Of a stretch of 12,197 nt of DNA, positions 7,874 through 12,197 are shown piece after piece. The position numbers were made by a program, and so were the translations under genes. The notes beneath the pieces are model-generated. The model made no database searches, had not been told where the DNA came from, and saw nothing but the letters and a program-made list of their open reading frames with translations. Each line of letters begins with the position of its first letter. The stretch's first letter is position 1. Origin of the DNA: a bacterium (GTDB lineage Bacteria > Patescibacteriota > Minisyncoccia > Phycocordibacterales > VMEP01); NCBI GenBank assembly GCA_030699625.1, contig JAUYLU010000055.1:1-12197 (forward strand). Direction: 5' to 3'.

Positions 7874-7898
7874 ACGGCCGATAGGATTGTGCTATTCT
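7870..7898 (+). promoter_or_regulatory. Candidate extended -10 promoter for the C39/TPR operon
   Basis: TATTCT at 7893-7898 is preceded by TGC (7890-7892), giving the extended -10 form TGnTATTCT. A weak -35 (GTGAAC, 7870-7875) lies 17 bases upstream, at the end of the preceding gene. Transcription would begin near 7905, leaving a leader of about 10 bases that contains AAAGG just before the ATG at 7915. Confidence 0.5.
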
Positions 7899-7914
7899 TC
7901 CGTCTAAGAAAGGT

Positions 7915-9009
7915 ATGAAAAGACTTCTCATCATGGTTGCGCTCCTCGCCGTCGGTTCGGCGGCGTTTTACGCCGCGGTAAGCGACCGCGGCGGCGAGCG
8001 GGAAGCGATGGCTCCCCGGGAAACAAAAGCCGCGGCTGCCTCCGGGACGGGCGCGGTCGCGGAGCTTCCCGCGAAGAAGGATATTGAAGGCCTCTCGCAC
8101 GTGTTCCAGACGTTCAATAACTGCTCGTCGGTGGCGCTCCTGATCGCCCTCTCGCGCTGGGGCATCGATGACACGCAGGAGCGGATCGCGGCCGGCACGA
8201 GACCCTGGAACAACCCGAAGGGCGACAACGACGACAAGTCGGTCACCCTTTACGAACTTGCCGATTATTCCGCCCAGTACGGCCTCGCCACCTACGTCCG
8301 GCCGAACGGCGACTTAGGGCTTTTGAAGCAATTCGTCGCAAACGACATACCGGTCATCGCCCGCGCCCTCACCTATGCCGACAAGGACTACGTGCACTAC
8401 CGCGTCGCCCGAGGCTACGACGAGGACAGGAACGTGATCATCGAGAGCGACGGCATCGAGGGACCGAACGAGGAATATTCCTACGACAAGTGGATGCACT
8501 TGTGGAAGGATTTCAACTACTCCTATCTCATCGTCGTGCCGCTCTCGAAGCAGGCGCTCGTCGAAGAGATCCTTGGCGACGAGAAGGACGCAAAGACCGC
8601 GTGGCGAAACGCCAAGGAGCGCGCCGAGACGGAGCTCAAGAAAGACGCGAACGACCTGCGGGCACACTACAACCTCGTGACCGCGCTCTACTATCTCGGC
8701 GATTACAAAGGAACGGTACGCGAGTTCGAAAAGATAGAACCGCGCCTCACCGAGCACAAGCTTTGGTACCAGCATGAGCCCATCGAGGCGTATTTCAAGC
8801 TTGGCGCCTACGACCGCGTCATCGCCCTCGCCGACAGCGTTATCGATAACAACAATAAATCCGTCTCCGAGCTCTATATATTGAAGGGGAAGGTCTACGA
8901 GGCGCGCGGCGACCTCGTCGCCGTCCGGGCCGAGTATGAGAAGGCCGTGCAGTACAATAAGAGCCTGTGGGCGGCCAAGGAAGCGCTCGCTTCGCTCAAT
9001 GGGCAGTAG
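7915..9009 (+). CDS. Exported C39-like cysteine-peptidase-fold protein with TPR repeats
   Basis: This 364-residue protein begins with a signal peptide or membrane anchor (MKRLLIMVALLAVGSAAFYAAV), then a low-complexity Ala/Glu linker to about residue 55, so the rest should lie outside the membrane. Residues 60-210 resemble the peptidase C39-like (C39_2) domain: C70 in QTFNNCSSVAL is the expected nucleophile, H161 in VHYRVARGYDED the His, and D179 in IIESDGI the third member. The Gly-Pro that usually follows the Cys is Ser-Ser here. Residues 245-361 form helical repeats of TPR type (YNLVTALYYLGDYKGTVREF, then EAYFKLGAYDRVIALAD, then YILKGKVYEARGDL). AAAGG lies one base before the ATG, but the basic KR start of the signal supports this start. 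It opens an operon with a 2H phosphoesterase and a DUF2914 protein. It may process or bind peptides at the cell surface; substrate unknown. Confidence 0.8.
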   Translation: MKRLLIMVALLAVGSAAFYAAVSDRGGEREAMAPRETKAAAASGTGAVAELPAKKDIEGLSHVFQTFNNCSSVALLIALSRWGIDDTQERIAAGTRPWNNPKGDNDDKSVTLYELADYSAQYGLATYVRPNGDLGLLKQFVANDIPVIARALTYADKDYVHYRVARGYDEDRNVIIESDGIEGPNEEYSYDKWMHLWKDFNYSYLIVVPLSKQALVEEILGDEKDAKTAWRNAKERAETELKKDANDLRAHYNLVTALYYLGDYKGTVREFEKIEPRLTEHKLWYQHEPIEAYFKLGAYDRVIALADSVIDNNNKSVSELYILKGKVYEARGDLVAVRAEYEKAVQYNKSLWAAKEALASLNGQ

Positions 9010-9532
9010 ATATTTCGTGGGATACAGGGTCGGCGGGGAAGCCGCCGACTATTACGCGAAGACCGCCGAGGACCTTGCGGCGCGCTTCGGCGTGCGCGAC
9101 CTCTCGAAATACATCCCGCCGCATTTCACCTTGAAGGCGCCCTTCGAGACCGACAACGTCGCCTTGTTCAAAGAGGAGCTCGCGGCGCTTGCGGCAAAGG
9201 AGCGCGCCACGCCGTTCACGCTTCAGGGGTTCGATGCTCATTCGGGCGGGAGCGTGTATCTTGCCGTAGCGCGAAACTCCGCGTTCCAGCGGCAGGCGGA
9301 GAAGCTCGTGCACGCGCTCTTTCCGTTCGGCGAGCGGGAAAGGACGCTCCGCCTCCCGTTCATGCCGCACGTGTCGGTGGCGCGGCATTTGAGCGACGAG
9401 GAAAAAGCCAAGGTGCTTTCGTACCTCGGCTCGTTCCCGGGGCCGCGCCTTGACCTTTCGTTCGATGGCATGACCCTCTTTGCCCATGACGGCGCGCGCT
9501 GGAACGCGGAGGAAACGTTCACATTCCAATGA
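8999..9532 (+). CDS. 2'-5' RNA ligase family protein (2H phosphoesterase)
   Basis: This 177-residue cytoplasmic protein has both histidine motifs of the 2H phosphoesterase superfamily: HFT at 42-44 (within IPPHFTLKAPFE) and HVS at 124-126 (within FMPHVSVARH). Length and motif spacing of about 80 residues fit LigT/ThpR-like enzymes, which hydrolyse 2',3'-cyclic phosphates or join 2'-5' linkages in RNA; the natural substrate is often unknown. The ATG at 8999 lies inside the end of the previous gene (11-base overlap) and gives the typical start MGSRYFVGYRV; the few codons open upstream in frame lie wholly inside the upstream coding region. Its stop overlaps the next gene's ATG as ATGA, so translation of the three genes is probably coupled. 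The function linking it to an exported peptidase-like protein is not apparent. Confidence 0.85.
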   Translation: MGSRYFVGYRVGGEAADYYAKTAEDLAARFGVRDLSKYIPPHFTLKAPFETDNVALFKEELAALAAKERATPFTLQGFDAHSGGSVYLAVARNSAFQRQAEKLVHALFPFGERERTLRLPFMPHVSVARHLSDEEKAKVLSYLGSFPGPRLDLSFDGMTLFAHDGARWNAEETFTFQ

Positions 9533-10599
9533 TAAACGATATCGCCGCCTTCGTCAGAAAGCACGAGCGCCACATCGGGGTAGCGGCGATTTTCCTCGGC
9601 TTCGTCTGGGACTCGCTCACGCTCGGCAGGCCCGACCAGCTCTTCGAGAACGTCGTGCTCATGGTCTACCTCCTCGTGCCCGCTGCGGGGCTCCTCGTCC
9701 TCGCCATCTATGAACGAAGGGGCGGGCGGGCACCCCTCGTGCTCCTTCCCATCATCCAGTTCGCCTTCGGCAACCTCGCGGGCGGGCTCACCGTGCTCTA
9801 TTTCAAAAGCGGCTCGCTTTCGGCGAACTTCGTTTTCTTCCTCCTTCTCCTCGGCTTTCTTATCGGAAACGAGTTTCTCCGCAACCACTACGCCCGCATG
9901 CAGTTCCATATTTCGGCGTGGTACTTTCTCCTCATCTCGTATTCCGCCCTCATCGTGCCGGTGCTCGTCCGGAAAGTGGGACCCGGCGTCTTTCTCCTCT
10001 CGGGACTCCTCTCGCTTCTTGCAGTCTTCGTGTACCTCCGCCTCCTTTATTTCGTCCTCAAGAGACGGCTCGGCGAGAAGGTCCGCGAGACCATCGGGAA
10101 GACCGTGACCGCCGTGGCCGTCATCTATCTCTCCTTCACCGCGCTCTATTTCCTGAACCTCATTCCGCCCGTGCCGCTCGCGCTCAAATCGGTCGGTATC
10201 TACCATTCGCTCGACAAGCTCCCGAACGGGAACTATCGCGTGTCCTACGAACGTCCGCGCTGGAACGAATTCCTGCGGGAGACAAAGGGCACGTTTGCGG
10301 GCGGCGGGCCGGCCTACTGCATGAGCTCGGTCTTCGCGCCGGTGCGCCTCTCCACCGAGATCTATCACCGCTGGGAGCGCCTTAATGAGGGGACGGGGGA
10401 GTGGGAGACGAAAAGCCTCATCTCGTTCGGCATCCAGGGCGGCCGAAGCGAGGGCTACCGCGGCTACAGCGAGCTTCCGACGCTTCAGTCAGGACGCTGG
10501 CGCTGCTCGGTGGAGACAAAGGCGGGCGCGGTCATCGGCCGGGCGGCCTTCACTGCGGTGAGCGGAGTTGTCCCTATACTTTACGGGAAAGAGCTATAA
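9529..10599 (+). CDS. Seven-helix membrane protein with C-terminal DUF2914 domain
   Basis: This 356-residue protein has about seven transmembrane segments (roughly 16-32, 39-61, 68-92, 99-117, 127-147, 151-178 and 190-211). A soluble C-terminal domain from about residue 265 follows. That domain carries the DUF2914 pattern: YHRWERLNEGTGEWE (279-292), SFGIQGGRSEGYRGYSEL (299-316), LQSGRWRCSVET (319-330) and a final GAVIGRAAF (333-341). In known proteins DUF2914 occurs at the C-terminus of membrane or exported proteins of unknown role. The hydrophobic part also contains family-like stretches such as FLIGNEFLRNHY (110-121). The start overlaps the preceding stop by ATGA. The final codons overlap a candidate promoter for the next gene. 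I infer an envelope role, with the DUF2914 domain probably outside the membrane, but topology cannot be fixed from sequence alone. Confidence 0.82.
   Translation: MINDIAAFVRKHERHIGVAAIFLGFVWDSLTLGRPDQLFENVVLMVYLLVPAAGLLVLAIYERRGGRAPLVLLPIIQFAFGNLAGGLTVLYFKSGSLSANFVFFLLLLGFLIGNEFLRNHYARMQFHISAWYFLLISYSALIVPVLVRKVGPGVFLLSGLLSLLAVFVYLRLLYFVLKRRLGEKVRETIGKTVTAVAVIYLSFTALYFLNLIPPVPLALKSVGIYHSLDKLPNGNYRVSYERPRWNEFLRETKGTFAGGGPAYCMSSVFAPVRLSTEIYHRWERLNEGTGEWETKSLISFGIQGGRSEGYRGYSELPTLQSGRWRCSVETKAGAVIGRAAFTAVSGVVPILYGKEL
10575..10580 (+). promoter_or_regulatory. Candidate -10 box for the downstream membrane-protein gene
   Basis: TATACT at 10575-10580 is a close match to TATAAT and sits inside the last codons of the DUF2914 gene, about 29 bases before the ATG at 10609. 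Transcription would start near 10587, giving a leader of about 22 bases. No convincing -35 lies at the standard distance (TTCACT at 10549-10554 is 20 bases away). Confidence 0.35.
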
Positions 10600-10608
10600 G
10601 ATGAATTC

Positions 10609-11103
10609 ATGGATATTCAGGCTATTTTAGTGCTCGGTCACGTGCTCGGGACGGTGCTCGGGCTCGGCGGCGCCATCGTCGCCGAGGTGCAGGTGACGCA
10701 GGCGCTTCGGGACGGGAAGATCGAAGACGACGAACGGGCGCTCCTCCATGCGAACTACTTCCTCATCAGGATCGGCATGGCGCTCATCATCGTCTCGGGC
10801 CTCGCCCTCATCTGGTGGCACCTCGGGCAGGGGCACCAGTGGGCGCTCACGAGCGAGAAGCTCTGGGTAAAGGAGATCATGGTGGTTGTCATCATCGTGA
10901 ACGCCGTCCTGCTCACCAAGCACTGGATGCCGCTCGCGTTCGGGCGCTCCCTCTCGCTCGTCTCGTGGCTCGGCGCCACCGTGCTCGGCGTCTGGCACAC
11001 CATACCGCTCGGATTCTTCGAATTGCTTCTCGTCTACGCGGCAGTGGTGCTCCTCGTCGCCTTCTTTTTCCGCGCCCACGCCGCTCGCCCGCGTTTCCGT
11101 TAG
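10609..11103 (+). CDS. Four-helix membrane protein with conserved-type histidines, function unknown
   Basis: This 164-residue protein has about four membrane helices (roughly 5-27, 50-70, 88-103 and 116-152, the last perhaps two). Histidines lie at helix ends or inside them: H11 in VLGHVLGTVLGLGGA, H47 in LLHANYFLIRIG, H71 and H76 in the loop after helix 2, H105 in TKHWMPL and H130 in GVWHTIPLG. Similar small proteins with an N-terminal HVLGxxxGxGGA pattern occur in Patescibacteria, and the layout recalls DUF2269/CopD-like four-helix proteins that may bind heme or copper; neither link is proven. The ATG at 10609 gives a normal N-terminus, while ATG 10602 is out of frame and opens only a 9-codon frame. 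The strong -10-like box in the preceding gene suggests independent transcription. The stop is 46 bases before the cupin gene. Confidence 0.7.
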   Translation: MDIQAILVLGHVLGTVLGLGGAIVAEVQVTQALRDGKIEDDERALLHANYFLIRIGMALIIVSGLALIWWHLGQGHQWALTSEKLWVKEIMVVVIIVNAVLLTKHWMPLAFGRSLSLVSWLGATVLGVWHTIPLGFFELLLVYAAVVLLVAFFFRAHAARPRFR

Positions 11104-11149
11104 CAAATCGCCCGCGTTCCGTCTTCAATACACGAACGCCATTCATCGC

Positions 11150-11539
11150 ATGGCCTATATCGTCCATATCGAACAGGCGACGCGGGAAAATTCGTATTTC
11201 CGCAAAGTGCTCCATACCGGCAAGCACAGCCAGCTCGTGCTCATGTCGCTCAAACCCGGCGAATCAATCGGGGAGGAAAAGCACACGGTGGACCAGTTCA
11301 TCCGGATCGAAGAAGGGTTCGGCAAAGTCATCCTCGACGGCCGCGAAACCTCGCTTGCCGCCGAAGACGCGGTGGTCATTCCCGCCGGCACGAAGCACAA
11401 CGTCGTGAACACGGGGAAGAAAGAGCTCAAGCTCTACACCATCTACAGCCCGCCGAACCACATCGACGGCAGGATCCACAAGACCAAGGCGGACGCCGAA
11501 CTCGACGAGGAAGACGAAGCGTTCGGCCACTCGCGCTGA
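11150..11539 (+). CDS. Small single-domain cupin protein
   Basis: This 129-residue soluble protein matches the short cupin family. Cupin motif 1 is seen as PGESIGEEKHTVDQFIRIEEG (36-56), with H45, Q49 and probably E54 as metal-ligand candidates; the second His of the classical HxH is replaced (HTVD). Motif 2 is IPAGTKHNVVNTG (77-89) with H83. The end is acidic and ends GHSR after a conserved-type tail YSPPNHIDGRIHKTKADAE. Relatives with this tail are common, short and uncharacterised; a sugar-binding, sugar-isomerising or metal-dependent role is possible. The ATG at 11150 is the only reasonable start, with no Shine-Dalgarno in the 46-base gap. It stands between two membrane-protein genes and shows no evident pathway partner here. 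Confidence 0.85.
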   Translation: MAYIVHIEQATRENSYFRKVLHTGKHSQLVLMSLKPGESIGEEKHTVDQFIRIEEGFGKVILDGRETSLAAEDAVVIPAGTKHNVVNTGKKELKLYTIYSPPNHIDGRIHKTKADAELDEEDEAFGHSR

Positions 11540-11685
11540 CGCCGAGCAAGGGCCGTTTCTTTCCGCCGTCATGCAGTGAGTCCGCATGACTTTCTATCAA
11601 AAAACGCTCTTCGGGCTTGCCGCCATCCGCGCGTTCAAAGCGGGACGGGCGGTAAGGGGCTGTCGTGCGGGGCGTCTTCACCGTC
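11540..11685 (+). other. Short intergenic stretch, no feature recognised
   Basis: These 146 bases between the cupin and the 47-residue membrane protein hold no convincing gene, hairpin or promoter. A frame beginning MTFYQKTLFGLAAIRAFKAG at 11586 looks plausible for about 25 codons, but then continues as the shadow of the downstream small gene. Apart from the AAGGGG ribosome-site candidate at 11654-11659, nothing stands out. Confidence 0.4.
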
Positions 11686-11829
11686 ATGAACAGGGTCTTT
11701 TGGTGGATCATCGTCGCGCTCGTGCTCGCCGGCATCGTGAGCGTTGCCATCAGGTATCTTTCCCCGTACAACCCGGTGACCGGCGAGCTGATGAACGGGC
11801 CGCGCACCACGACCACGGCCGCGAAGTAA
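11686..11829 (+). CDS. Small single-span membrane protein (47 residues)
   Basis: An ATG at 11686 opens a 47-codon frame beginning MNRVFWWIIVALVLAGIVS. It has one hydrophobic helix (about 4-23), a YLSPYNPVTGELMNG middle and a Thr/Ala/Lys tail. The hydrophobic helix after a short basic start is the usual layout of small anchored proteins. In-frame GTG at 11665 would add seven residues and has the better ribosome site (AAGGGG, 11654-11659, five bases upstream), so the true start may be there. A competing longer frame (11586-11840) reads through the same bases but is Arg/His-rich and has no recognisable features. The gene lies 146 bases after the cupin gene. No family is recognised. Confidence 0.55.
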   Translation: MNRVFWWIIVALVLAGIVSVAIRYLSPYNPVTGELMNGPRTTTTAAK

Positions 11830-11871
11830 TGGTTTTTTAATCGCGCCGTCTCCCATAACCGCACAAGGCAC

Positions 11872-12123
11872 ATGGCACGTTATGGCAAACAATCGCAGGA
11901 GAAAGTGAGGAAGAGCATGCACGAATACAAGCGGGGGCGGCTCACGAGCGGCCGGAGCGGCAAAAAAGTGAAGCGCAGAGAACAGGCCATCGCCATCGGA
12001 CTTTCGCAGGCGCGCCGGAGCGGCCTGCCTGCGCCGCGTCTGCCTGTGCGTGTACGCACGCAGACAGGTCCGACGCGGCAGGCAAGCGCCAAGGTGCCGA
12101 AGAAAAGGTCGAAGAAACAATAA
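11872..12123 (+). CDS. Small basic DUF6496 protein carrying an in-frame palindromic insert
   Basis: This 83-residue, strongly basic protein begins MARYGKQSQEKVRKSMHEYK, continues RGRLTSGRSGKKVKRREQAIAIGLSQARRSG and ends AKVPKKRSKKQ. This is the DUF6496 pattern: a short soluble protein with a QAIAIGLS(E/Q)AR core normally followed directly by (G)AKVPKK. Here about 21 residues rich in Pro, Arg and Thr (residues 52-72, LPAPRLPV...TRQAS) stand between those two conserved parts. The DNA that encodes them is a long imperfect palindrome. Removing it would leave a reading frame of normal family length, about 62 codons. An AAGG lies three bases before the ATG. The gene follows the 47-residue membrane-protein gene by 42 bases. 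Its role is unknown; the positive charge could suit nucleic-acid binding, which is inference only. Confidence 0.8.
   Translation: MARYGKQSQEKVRKSMHEYKRGRLTSGRSGKKVKRREQAIAIGLSQARRSGLPAPRLPVRVRTQTGPTRQASAKVPKKRSKKQ
12023..12084. repeat. Palindromic insertion element within the DUF6496 gene
   Basis: A hairpin-forming sequence of about 60 bases lies wholly inside coding sequence. Paired segments from outside in are TGCCT 12026-12030 with AGGCA 12080-12084, GCCGCGTC 12033-12040 with GACGCGGC 12072-12079, CCTGT 12043-12047 with ACAGG 12064-12068, and GCGT 12048-12051 with ACGC 12054-12057. Small bulges separate them. GCCTGCC at 12023-12029 and GGCAGGC at 12077-12083 are exact inverted ends. The flanks carry AGCG at 12019-12022 and again at 12085-12088, a possible 4-base target duplication. 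Element plus one AGCG is 66 bases, exactly 22 codons, so the frame is kept. I see no second copy in this window. Confidence 0.7.
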
Positions 12124-12139
12124 GCCAGCATCCATCGAC

Positions 12140-12197
12140 ATGCTTACCACTATCGCCGTCATCCTTCTCGTCCTCTGGTTCCTCGGCATCATCGGCG
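12140..12197 (+). CDS. Start of a tiny membrane protein, lmo0937-family-like (truncated by window end)
   Basis: An ATG at 12140 opens a frame reading MLTTIAVILLVLWFLGIIG that runs off the window after 19 codons. A start consisting almost at once of one hydrophobic helix, with the MLxTIxVILLxLWxLG pattern, matches the short lmo0937-family (DUF5670-like) membrane proteins of about 45-55 residues. It lies 16 bases after the DUF6496 stop. The C-terminal half is not visible, so the family call rests on the N-terminus alone. Confidence 0.6.
   Translation, partial: MLTTIAVILLVLWFLGIIG

Noticed and set aside
7915..9009. C39 peptidase as a bacteriocin-processing ABC transporter domain
   Set aside because: No ABC transporter or permease is attached or adjacent, and the domain is C39-like (C39_2 type) with a signal anchor and TPR tail, so leader-peptide processing for bacteriocin export is not supported.
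11586..11840. An 84-codon + strand frame
   Set aside because: Its second half is an Arg/His-rich frame-shifted reading of the 47-residue membrane protein. The first 25 codons look acceptable but match nothing I recognise.
11830..11871. T-run TTTTTT at about 11833-11838 as a terminator
   Set aside because: No stable GC-rich stem directly precedes the T-run, so it does not meet the form of an intrinsic terminator.
1..12197. tRNA or rRNA genes, CRISPR arrays, transposases, phage or defence genes
   Set aside because: None were seen: no cloverleaf-like sequence, no regularly spaced repeats, and no recognisable proteins of these classes. The genes read as ordinary metabolic and membrane functions.

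Overview
The window is a compact, high-GC bacterial segment. By eye it is roughly 60% GC, and every supportable gene lies on the + strand. Genes overlap by ATGA or are separated by a few to a few tens of bases, and few starts have a recognisable Shine-Dalgarno. There is no rRNA, tRNA, transposase, CRISPR array or phage gene. The set of small membrane proteins, the C39-like/TPR protein, the DUF2914 protein and the DUF6496 protein resembles gene content of Patescibacteria (CPR; Parcubacteria-like lineages). That assignment is an inference from family resemblance only, since no phylogenetic marker is present.

Region 1 (1-5686) is one likely transcript. A possible gene tail is followed by a GH63-like glycoside hydrolase, a bifunctional phosphoglucose/phosphomannose isomerase and a ROK-family sugar kinase. 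These last three are joined by two 4-base ATGA overlaps. A Ca2+-type P-type ATPase follows 14 bases later. The first three genes make a short route: a glycoside is cut to free hexose, the hexose is phosphorylated, and the hexose 6-phosphate is isomerised to fructose 6-phosphate for glycolysis.

Region 2 (5687-7873) starts after a 55-base gap holding a candidate promoter. It carries a GT5 glycogen synthase (glgA-like) and a multi-pass membrane protein with VTT/DedA-like features. Glycogen synthase next to the sugar operon suggests that this cell both uses and stores glucose.

Region 3 (7874-10599) starts at an extended -10 promoter. It encodes an exported C39-like peptidase-fold protein with TPR repeats, a 2H phosphoesterase (2'-5' RNA ligase family) and a seven-helix membrane protein ending in a DUF2914 domain, all three overlapping.

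Region 4 (10600-12197) has a histidine-bearing membrane protein, a cupin, a 47-residue single-span membrane protein, a small basic DUF6496 protein and the start of a tiny lmo0937-like membrane protein that runs off the window.

The most unusual signal is an approximately 62-base imperfect palindrome lying in frame inside the DUF6496 gene. It adds about 21 residues between two otherwise conserved halves, much like the protein-coding palindromic elements known in Rickettsia. Other points worth checking are changed active-site positions in the ROK kinase (no zinc motif, His replaced by Lys) and in the glycogen synthase (HDWH-type motif reads VDWM), and altered site-I residues in the Ca2+-type ATPase.
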